A stretch of 9,134 bases of DNA from NCBI GenBank assembly GCA_031280705.1, contig JAITGJ010000162.1, forward strand, positions 1-9,134, in the 5' to 3' direction. Position 1 is the first letter of the stretch. Every line of letters starts with the position of its first letter. A program made the translations under genes and the position numbers. Source of the DNA: Spirochaetaceae bacterium (lineage in GTDB: Bacteria; Spirochaetota; Spirochaetia; Treponematales; Breznakiellaceae). Positions 1-4,624 of this stretch are shown one piece after another. The notes beneath the pieces are model-generated. The model saw only the letters and a list, made by a program, of their open reading frames with translations, had not been told where the DNA came from and did not search any database.

Positions 1-135
1 GCAATGGCGGGGGTGGTTTTCAGCGAGAGCGAAAAGATATATGCCCTGAAAAGGGGCTTTTATGTGGTCGAGCCGTCGGGGGATACGTTTAACATCACCG
101 AGCCGAAGGGCGCTTATCATCCCCACGAATGGTAA
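1..135 (+). CDS. C-terminal end of an unrecognised protein (5' partial)
   Basis: Frame 1 is open from the window edge and ends at TAA 133-135, giving the last 44 residues, which end in AYHPHEW. The piece has a plausible protein composition (charged, aromatic and beta-type stretches such as GFYVVEPSGDTFNITEP) and codon use like the neighbouring genes, so I take it as a real gene end. No family can be recognised from so short a fragment, and no motif, membrane segment or repeat is visible. It converges on the Nudix gene, with a 216-bp gap between the two stop codons. Coding is likely; function is unknown. Confidence 0.55.
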   Translation, partial: AMAGVVFSESEKIYALKRGFYVVEPSGDTFNITEPKGAYHPHEW

Positions 136-351
136 GCCCCGGCGGCGGAGGCCCACGGGGAGGAGCCGCGTGGGAGGCGGGGTTTTGCCGGAGGCAAAAC
201 CCAAGCCCAAGCCGTAGCGCGGCGTGGGCAGGCCGGGGGAAAGTCAAGCGGGCAGGGCGTATATGGGCGTTCAAAAGGAAGCGTTAAGGCGCGGCAGGTA
301 CGGCGCACCCGGGCCGGGAATCCTCCGCGATAACGATAACGCCCCCAGGGT
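136..351. other. Convergent intergenic gap with GC-rich hairpins
   Basis: No credible gene is seen between the two convergent stop codons. The stretch has a short GC hairpin (152-157 pairing with 169-174) followed directly by the stronger repeat hairpin at 180-202, described separately. These hairpins have no downstream T-tract on the + strand, so they are not clear intrinsic terminators, though they could still act on convergent transcripts. The remainder (about 214-351) shows nothing further that I can support. Confidence 0.5.
180..213 (-). repeat. Dispersed hairpin repeat, copy 1
   Basis: A perfect 10-bp inverted repeat, GGGTTTTGCC / GGCAAAACCC with a GGA loop, lies at 180-202 and is followed by AAGCCCAAGCC at 203-213. 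Read on the minus strand, the 20 bases 213 to 194 are GGCTTGGGCTTGGGTTTTGC, identical to 4480-4499 on the plus strand. There too the 20-mer leads into a hairpin of the same type. The shared flank plus hairpin design shows a dispersed repeat family (REP-like) rather than a chance stem. Confidence 0.75.
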
Positions 352-933
352 TCACAGGTCTTGCCGCGTCCTGATATAGCGGTTAAAAACCATTTGCGAC
401 CATGATTCAAACGCGCCGTAACGCGCGGCAATCGAGGCGCGGTCCGCCCATGCGCCTTCCATTTTGTCCTTTTCCCTGATTTCAAACGAGGACGACGCGC
501 AGGCCAGTTCGAACACCAATCCCAGGTGGACCTGCCCCACCGGGGAGGATTCGTCATTAATGACGCCCCGGAAAACAGGTTCCCCCGCCGCGTCAAGGCT
601 CACCTCTTCGGCAAGTTCCCGGCGGAGTCCCGCGCGAACCGGGTCCTCCCCGCCGGTGCGGTCCACGGGGTTGATATGCCCGCCGATACCCAGCGACAAC
701 CGCCCGTGCAGGCGCTTTTCCGACTGCGTGGCAAGCCGCCGGAGCACAAACCAGAAACCGCCCTGCCGGGCAAATACATAGGGAATAATCTGTTTGTAGG
801 ACGGATCATTTTCCACGCTGTCGCGGGGCAAAAACCGGCCCGCTTCCCGGATAGCCGCAATAAGCGATTCCCCGTCTTCCCGGGCGCGGAGCAGACTCCG
901 GGGGATAACCAGTACTTCTTCCATATCGCCCAT
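352..933 (-). CDS. Nudix-family hydrolase (phosphoesterase type)
   Basis: The 193-residue protein carries a Nudix signature in its middle: GIGGHINPVD, then about ten residues on, the helix RRELAEEVSLD. This fits the Nudix core REUXEEXGU, with Ser in place of the usual Gly and Asp at the upstream acidic position. Family members cleave nucleoside-diphosphate-linked substrates with Mg2+ or Mn2+ bound by the box glutamates. The substrate here is unknown. The GIGGHINP form, as I recall, is typical of proteins annotated as Nudix 'phosphoesterase'. The frame stays open upstream to 1113, but that extension runs into tRNA-Phe and the hairpin at 1025-1055, so an internal start is needed. ATG 931-933 is preceded by a GGGAAGGGG purine tract about 14 bases away; ATG 922-924 (MEEVLVIPR) is an equally possible start. 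The protein is soluble with no signal peptide. No clear promoter of its own was seen. Confidence 0.87.
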   Translation of the reverse strand: MGDMEEVLVIPRSLLRAREDGESLIAAIREAGRFLPRDSVENDPSYKQIIPYVFARQGGFWFVLRRLATQSEKRLHGRLSLGIGGHINPVDRTGGEDPVRAGLRRELAEEVSLDAAGEPVFRGVINDESSPVGQVHLGLVFELACASSSFEIREKDKMEGAWADRASIAARYGAFESWSQMVFNRYIRTRQDL

Positions 934-1024
934 ACCGTAAAGCCGCGCCCCTTCCCGGCCGCATACATCAGCGCGTTCTGAGCCGGCCCGCGCCGGTGAA
1001 AAGCGACGGGCCGGAAGATACGGG

Positions 1025-1055
1025 AAAAGCCCCCCACGCAGCCAGAGGGCTTTTT
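1025..1055 (-). terminator. Rho-independent-type terminator downstream of tRNA-Phe
   Basis: AAAAGCCC (1025-1032) pairs with GGGCTTTT (1048-1055) across a 15-base loop. On the minus strand this gives a GC stem ending in four U residues, 27 bases beyond the 3' end of tRNA-Phe and before the Nudix start. The mirrored A/T tracts mean it could also work on the plus strand. It resembles 4651-4675 inside the TonB receptor gene (see findings). Confidence 0.65.
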
Positions 1056-1081
1056 CGGTACCTTCCCCGCCCGAAGAACAC

Positions 1082-1154
1082 TGCCACCTCAGAGAATCGA
1101 ACTCTAGACACAAGGATTTTCAGTCCTTTGCTCTACCAACTGAGCTAAGGTGGC
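1082..1154 (-). tRNA. tRNA-Phe (anticodon GAA)
   Basis: The minus strand folds into a full 73-nt cloverleaf. Acceptor GCCACCT pairs with AGGTGGC, with discriminator A; the D arm is GCTC-AGTTGGTA-GAGC. The anticodon stem AAGGA/TCCTT holds loop CTGAAAA with anticodon GAA. The T arm is TAGAG-TTCGATT-CTCTG with one terminal U-G pair. The next bases are GTG, so CCA is not encoded and must be added after transcription. A near-consensus promoter lies upstream at 1206-1234 and a terminator-like hairpin downstream at 1025-1055, so this appears to be a single-gene transcription unit. Confidence 0.97.
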
Positions 1155-1205
1155 AAAAGGGGCGTCCTCGAACCCGGCCGGGTTCACCGCCGCCCGCATG
1201 CTTAT

Positions 1206-1234
1206 GTTATACCGCGCCGTAAAAAAAATGTCAA
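1206..1234 (-). promoter_or_regulatory. sigma70-type promoter for tRNA-Phe
   Basis: On the minus strand, TTGACA (1234-1229, full -35 consensus) is followed by a 17-base spacer that starts with eight T residues, then TATAAC (1211-1206, 5 of 6 to -10). Transcription should start near 1199, giving a leader of about 45 nt before the mature tRNA end at 1154. The near-consensus boxes and ideal spacing fit a strong stable-RNA promoter. Confidence 0.85.
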
Positions 1235-1243
1235 CTGGCCCAA

Positions 1244-1264
1244 CGCAAAATCCTGGGTTTTGCG
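1244..1264. repeat. Possible diverged copy of the GCAAAA/TTTTGC hairpin
   Basis: CGCAAAATC (1244-1252) pairs with GGTTTTGCG (1256-1264) around a CTG loop, a 9-bp stem with one T-G wobble. It shares the CAAAA/TTTTG hairpin core of the copies at 180 and 4491 but lacks the GGCTTGGGCTT flank, so relatedness is uncertain. It lies just upstream of the tRNA-Phe -35 box, in the 310-bp divergent gap (1155-1464) between tRNA-Phe and the beta-glucosidase gene. Apart from this and two promoters, I see nothing in that gap. Confidence 0.4.
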
Positions 1265-1351
1265 CCGGATGGTTAGGTTTTTGGCGGCGGCATTTACGTG
1301 GAACATACATGACCGGGCAAAACCACGCGGCGGCGGGCCATTGGCGGGCAA

Positions 1352-1380
1352 TTGACAGGCGCGCTGTTTGGGAGAATCAT
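1352..1380 (+). promoter_or_regulatory. Candidate promoter for the beta-glucosidase gene
   Basis: TTGACA (1352-1357) is followed after a 17-base spacer by AATCAT (1375-1380), which matches the -10 consensus at only 4 of 6 positions. A start near 1387 would leave a leader of about 78 nt before ATG 1465. The perfect -35 box and spacing support it; the weak -10 suggests low basal strength or help from an activator. No operator can be identified with confidence. Confidence 0.4.
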
Positions 1381-1464
1381 AACAGGACCGTGCAGAAACG
1401 TGTGCGGCCAGGCCGTGCGCGGAAAAGCGCGCCGCCTTATCGTTTGAAATAAGGAGCGCCGGAT

Positions 1465-2808
1465 ATGGAGAAGCTGGAATTTCCCGACGGTTTTGTGTGG
1501 GGCGCCGCCACGGCGAGTTTTCAGGTGGAGGGGGCCGCCCATGAAGGGGGCCGGAGTGAATCGATCTGGGATGTCTTTTGCAGACGGCCCGGCGCGGTGT
1601 ACGCCGGAGAAAATGGAGACGTGGCCTGCGATCACTATCACCGTTATAAGGAAGATATTGCTCTTATGGCGGAGTTGGGATTTCAAAGTTACCGCTTTTC
1701 CATCGCCTGGCCCCGTATTCTGCCCGGTATGACGCCGGACGCCGGTACCGGCGCCGTGTCGAAAGAGGGCGTCGCGTATTACCGTTCCCTCTGCGAGGAA
1801 CTCCACGCGCGGGGGATGAGCGCCACGGCGACCATATATCACTGGGATTTGCCGCAGGCGCTCCAGGACCGGGGGGGCTGGGCTGAGCGGTTTATCGTTG
1901 ACGCGTTTGAGGCGTACGCACAGGTTTGCTTTGCCGAACTGGGGGATATGGTGGACCGGTGGATCACGCTTAACGAGCCGTACTGCTCGGCATGGCTGGG
2001 CTATGACGAAGGGGTCCACGCGCCGGGAATCAGGGATCTGGATCAGGCGGTCCGGGCGGTTCATCATCTGAACCTGGCCCACGGCCGCGCGGTGCGGGCC
2101 TACCGGCAGACGGGCCTTGCCGCGCCCATCGGCATTACGTGGAACCCGCAGACGCCCCGGAGCGCCACGGCGCGCGAAGCCGACCGGAAAGCCGCGCTCA
2201 CCGCCCGCGCGGTGGAAACGGACGTTTTTATCTATCCGGTGCTGGGCAGGGGATATCCGGAAATTGTTACCAAAGAGCTGGGCTTCTCTTTTCCGGTCAA
2301 AGACGGCGATATGGACATTATCGCGGAAAAAATTGATTTTATCGGCGTAAATTACTACACGGAAAATCCCGTTGCCTTTGATCCGGCCGCCCGCTTCAAA
2401 TACCGCGTCCAGCCTTCGTGGGAGGACGTTTCCGCGATGGGCTGGTACACGGTTCCCGAAGGATTTGAACGGCAGCTTCGCTGGCTCGCCTCCCTTTCGG
2501 GCGGCATCCCCCTTTTCATCACCGAAAACGGGTACGCCCGCGACGACCGCCCCGATCCGTCCGGCCGCGTGCATGACCGGGAGCGTATTGATTATACGCG
2601 GCGGCACCTCGCGGTCTGCTCCCGCCTTATCCGCGAGGGGATAGCCATCAAAGGGTACTACGCATGGTCATTTCTGGATAATTTTGAGTGGGCCTATGGT
2701 TACTCAAAACGATTCGGCATTGTGTATGTGGATTATGCCACCCAAAAGCGGTATCCGAAAGACAGCGCGTATTTTTTCCGGGACCTCATCGCCCTGACCG
2801 GCGCTTAG
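1465..2808 (+). CDS. Glycoside hydrolase family 1 beta-glucosidase
   Basis: The 447-residue protein is full length for GH1 and aligns in style from end to end. The N-terminal FPDGFVWGAATASFQVEG and the C-terminal NFEWAYGYSKRFGIVYVD are classic GH1 blocks. The retaining catalytic pair is visible: acid/base Glu171 in TLNEP and nucleophile Glu354 in ITENG. Glycone-site residues Gln20, His126 (YHWDLP), Asn170, Trp401, Glu408 and Trp409 are in place. Glu408-Trp409 with FEWA favours a free glucoside over a 6-phospho-glucoside. There is no signal peptide, so it should act in the cytoplasm, probably releasing glucose from imported cellobiose or other short beta-glucosides. AAGGAG at 1451-1456, eight bases before ATG 1465, fixes the start. 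No transporter or PTS gene lies beside it. It appears monocistronic and converges with the aminotransferase gene. Confidence 0.96.
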   Translation: MEKLEFPDGFVWGAATASFQVEGAAHEGGRSESIWDVFCRRPGAVYAGENGDVACDHYHRYKEDIALMAELGFQSYRFSIAWPRILPGMTPDAGTGAVSKEGVAYYRSLCEELHARGMSATATIYHWDLPQALQDRGGWAERFIVDAFEAYAQVCFAELGDMVDRWITLNEPYCSAWLGYDEGVHAPGIRDLDQAVRAVHHLNLAHGRAVRAYRQTGLAAPIGITWNPQTPRSATAREADRKAALTARAVETDVFIYPVLGRGYPEIVTKELGFSFPVKDGDMDIIAEKIDFIGVNYYTENPVAFDPAARFKYRVQPSWEDVSAMGWYTVPEGFERQLRWLASLSGGIPLFITENGYARDDRPDPSGRVHDRERIDYTRRHLAVCSRLIREGIAIKGYYAWSFLDNFEWAYGYSKRFGIVYVDYATQKRYPKDSAYFFRDLIALTGA

Positions 2809-2812
2809 GACG

Positions 2813-2882
2813 CGCCGGACACGGCGACGCCGGTTACGGCCGCCGGACACGGCGACGCCGGTTACGGCCGCCGGTTACGGCG
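2813..2882. repeat. 28-bp tandem repeat, two perfect copies plus a partial one
   Basis: 2813-2840 and 2841-2868 are identical 28-mers beginning CGCCGGACACGGCG and ending GGTTACGGC. A shortened third copy follows at 2869-2882 (CGCCGG joined to TTACGGC). Each full unit holds a small hairpin, CGGCG-A-CGCCG (first copy 2822-2832). The array fills the 66-bp gap between the convergent beta-glucosidase and aminotransferase genes and supplies the aminotransferase stop codon (TAA from 2877-2875). No T-tract is present, so terminator function is only possible, not shown. Confidence 0.85.
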
Positions 2883-4089
2883 AGGACGCCAGTTTCTCCC
2901 GGAACAGTTCCCCCAGGACCTTGATGCCCCGCTCTATCCGCTCCGGGGTTTCGTTGGAATAGTTAAGGCGGAGGGTATTGCTTCCGCGTTTTTGCCCGTC
3001 CGCACCCTCGGCAAAAAACACCGACCCGATGATATAGGCGGCGTTCCGCGCTATCGCCTCGGGGAAGAGCGCCGCCGTGTCAACGTGCGGCGGGAATTCG
3101 CCCCAGATAAAGAGGCCGCCGTCCGGGTCCGTGCGGCGGAATTCTTCGGGCCAGTACCGGTCAAGCGCGTCCACCATGGCGTTTTTCCGCTCCCGGTACA
3201 CCGGAAGGCTCTTTTCGATATTCGGGTAGAAATACTGTTTTTCAAGGTAGCGCTTCACGATTGCCATGGAAAGATTCGGCGTGTGGAGGTCCGCGCCCTG
3301 TTTCCCGATGGCGAGCTTGCGGATAACCTCCGCGTCCCCCGCGGCAAATCCCACGCGGAGGCCCGGCGAAACGGTTTTGGAAAAACTCGATATATACACC
3401 ACGCGGCCGGCTTCGTCAAAACTCTTGATGGACGGAACCGGCGTTCCCGCAAAACGGAGCCGCGCATAGGGGTCGTCTTCAATAACCATAACGCCGTACT
3501 CTGCGGCAAGGCGCGCAACGGCTTTTCGCTTTTCGGCGGGCCAGGTTTTCCCGGACGGGTTTGAAAAAGTGGGAACACAGTACAGCAGTTTCGGCGCGTA
3601 CCGTTTTATTTTCGCTTCAAGGTCATCAAGGTCAATGCCGTCCGCTTCGGCGCGCACGCCGATATTCCGTCCGTTGTAGGCCCGCGCGGTATCCAGAAAT
3701 CCCAAAAAGGCGGGGTCCTCCACGAGCACCGCGTCATGGGCGTTGAGAAACGCCTTGCACATGAGGTCAAGCCCCTGGCCGCCGCCGGAGACGATGAGCA
3801 GATTGTCCGGCCCAAGGCCGGTAATTCCCGCGTCCGCAAGCAGCGGCGCAAGGAGTTCCCGCAGCCCCGGATAGCCTTCGGTAGTGCCGTACTGGAGAAT
3901 CCGCCGCGCCTCGGCCCCGTCCGCGAGGAGTTCGGCGGTAATCTCCGCCACCGCCGCCACGGGGAGGCAGTCATTGGCCGGAAGCCCCCCGGCAAAGGAA
4001 ATAATTTCGGGGCGGGAAAGAAGCCTGAAAATATCCCGCGTGGCCGTCCCGGTAAGCCCTGCAAGCGCCTCGCTGAATGGATACGCCAT
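2875..4089 (-). CDS. PLP-dependent aminotransferase, class I/II fold
   Basis: The 404-residue protein is a fold-type I aminotransferase. Visible motifs in order: FAGGLP (32-37), YGTTEGYPGLRELL (67-80), SGGGQGLDL (101-109), NPSG with Asn177, IEDDPY with Asp205/Asp206 and Tyr208, SSFSKTVSPGLRVG with Lys238 as the PLP Schiff-base lysine, and LRLNYS with Arg374 to hold the substrate carboxylate. The pattern matches the 2-aminoadipate/aromatic/branched-chain (LysN/MocR-related) subgroup. It lacks the N-terminal GntR helix-turn-helix, so it is an enzyme, not a MocR regulator. Substrate cannot be settled from sequence. ATG 4089 is chosen because AAAAGGGGG stands about five bases upstream; an in-frame extension to 4164 enters the region next to the tRNA terminator. 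No signal peptide, so cytoplasmic. No clear promoter was found in the short 4090-4160 gap. Confidence 0.93.
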   Translation of the reverse strand: MAYPFSEALAGLTGTATRDIFRLLSRPEIISFAGGLPANDCLPVAAVAEITAELLADGAEARRILQYGTTEGYPGLRELLAPLLADAGITGLGPDNLLIVSGGGQGLDLMCKAFLNAHDAVLVEDPAFLGFLDTARAYNGRNIGVRAEADGIDLDDLEAKIKRYAPKLLYCVPTFSNPSGKTWPAEKRKAVARLAAEYGVMVIEDDPYARLRFAGTPVPSIKSFDEAGRVVYISSFSKTVSPGLRVGFAAGDAEVIRKLAIGKQGADLHTPNLSMAIVKRYLEKQYFYPNIEKSLPVYRERKNAMVDALDRYWPEEFRRTDPDGGLFIWGEFPPHVDTAALFPEAIARNAAYIIGSVFFAEGADGQKRGSNTLRLNYSNETPERIERGIKVLGELFREKLASSP

Positions 4090-4160
4090 AACATCCCCCT
4101 TTTGTGCGCCGGGTTTACCCAGGGAGAAATCCACGCCCTCCCCGCCGCATCCGCGCGCGG

Positions 4161-4193
4161 TCAAACAAGCGGCCTTCCGGTATGGAAGGCCGC
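4161..4193 (-). terminator. Intrinsic terminator of the tRNA-Thr/tRNA-Tyr unit
   Basis: GCGGCCTTCC (4169-4178) and GGAAGGCCGC (4184-4193) form a perfect 10-bp stem with a 5-base loop. On the minus strand the stem is followed by TTGTTTGA (4168-4161). It begins seven bases after the 3' end of tRNA-Tyr and separates the tRNA transcript from the aminotransferase gene downstream. Confidence 0.85.
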
Positions 4194-4199
4194 ATCTTC

Positions 4200-4281
4200 T
4201 GGGGAGTCAAGGATTCGAACCTTGGAAGGCTGAGCCAACAGATTTACAGTCTGCCCCCTTTGACCGCTCGGGAAACTCCCC
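4200..4281 (-). tRNA. tRNA-Tyr (anticodon GTA)
   Basis: The minus strand forms an 82-nt class II tRNA. Acceptor GGGGAGT pairs with ACTCCCC, discriminator A. Anticodon stem-loop CAGA-CTGTAAA-TCTG gives anticodon GTA. A long variable arm precedes the T arm CCAAG-GTTCGAATC-CTTG, as expected for bacterial tRNA-Tyr. The following bases are GAA, so CCA is not encoded. It is transcribed 26 bases after tRNA-Thr and seven bases before the terminator. Confidence 0.96.
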
Positions 4282-4307
4282 TTTGCCGTGGCTTTGCGCC
4301 GCTGACC

Positions 4308-4380
4308 AGCCATCTTTCGGAATCGAACCGAAGACCTCGAGATTACAAGTCACGTGCTCTGCCAACTGAGCTAAGATGGC
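4308..4380 (-). tRNA. tRNA-Thr (anticodon TGT)
   Basis: The minus strand gives a 73-nt cloverleaf. Acceptor GCCATCT pairs with AGATGGC, discriminator T; D arm GCTC-AGTTGGCA-GAGC; anticodon loop CTTGTAA with anticodon TGT; T arm TTCGG-TTCGATT-CCGAA. The anticodon stem CGTGA/TCTCG has a T-T mismatch at its middle pair (29-41); all other stems are perfect. CCA is not encoded. It is first in a Thr-Tyr pair, the same order and anticodons as the start of the E. coli thrU-tyrU-glyT-thrT-tufB operon, although no tRNA-Gly, second tRNA-Thr or tuf follows here. Confidence 0.95.
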
Positions 4381-4431
4381 GCAGGCCGCCGCCGGGTTCC
4401 GCGAACGGCGCCCGTCAAACAGCCTGATACG

Positions 4432-4461
4432 GGTATACCCGGTCCGCGCGCTTTCTGTCAA
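4432..4461 (-). promoter_or_regulatory. sigma70-type promoter for the tRNA-Thr/tRNA-Tyr unit
   Basis: On the minus strand, TTGACA (4461-4456) is followed by an 18-base spacer and TATACC (4437-4432). Transcription should start near 4425, about 45 nt before tRNA-Thr, the same layout and leader length as the tRNA-Phe promoter at 1206-1234. The -35 box lies only two bases from the foot of a hairpin repeat that starts at 4464. Confidence 0.75.
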
Positions 4462-4463
4462 GT

Positions 4464-4517
4464 GCCCAAGCCCCGGAGGGGCTTGGGCTTGGGTTTTGCG
4501 GCGTTGCCGCAAAACCC
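4464..4517 (+). repeat. Dispersed hairpin repeat, copy 2 (double hairpin)
   Basis: Two perfect hairpins stand side by side: an 11-bp stem 4464-4474/4478-4488 with loop GGA, and a 12-bp stem 4491-4502/4506-4517 with loop GTT. The 20 bases 4480-4499, GGCTTGGGCTTGGGTTTTGC, are identical to the minus strand of 213-194. The pair fills most of the space between the tRNA promoter and the 3' flank of the TonB receptor gene. The second hairpin has A4-C4 rather than a T-tract after it on the plus strand. On the minus strand the first hairpin is followed by ACTTGA, so neither is a textbook terminator. Confidence 0.8.
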
Positions 4518-4624
4518 CGCCGCTCTTAGTGCGCCGGGAGCGCGGGGGCTTGCCGCAACCCGCCACGCGCCGCATAGCGGCGGCGCTCCACGGTGCGGCG
4601 TTGCCACAAAACCCCGCGCTTAGT
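4498..4624. repeat. Direct repeat pair flanking the receptor stop codon
   Basis: 4498-4519 (GCGGCGTTGCCGCAAAACCC and two more bases) recurs at 4595-4616 with one change (G to A). In both copies the match resumes after a few bases at CTTAGT (4525-4530 and 4619-4624). The second copy covers the TAA stop of the TonB receptor gene (4622-4620 read on the minus strand). About 65 bp of GC-rich sequence with a small stem (4568-4573/4577-4582) separates the copies. No gene is seen in 4382-4619; it holds the tRNA promoter and these repeats. Confidence 0.7.

Noticed and set aside
934..1113. N-terminal extension of the Nudix protein up to 1113
   Set aside because: The extra 60 codons run through the terminator-like hairpin and into the 3' part of tRNA-Phe, and the residues do not look like protein. 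An internal ATG is used instead.
1294..2607. A 437-codon open frame on the minus strand opposite the beta-glucosidase gene
   Set aside because: It is antisense to an unmistakable GH1 gene with all catalytic residues. The translation is Arg/Pro-rich with no recognisable domain, as expected from GC-rich codon bias.
4464..4624. A CRISPR array or transposon end in the repeat cluster
   Set aside because: The repeats are few, unequal and mostly inverted, without regular unique spacers. No transposase or target-site duplication could be seen.
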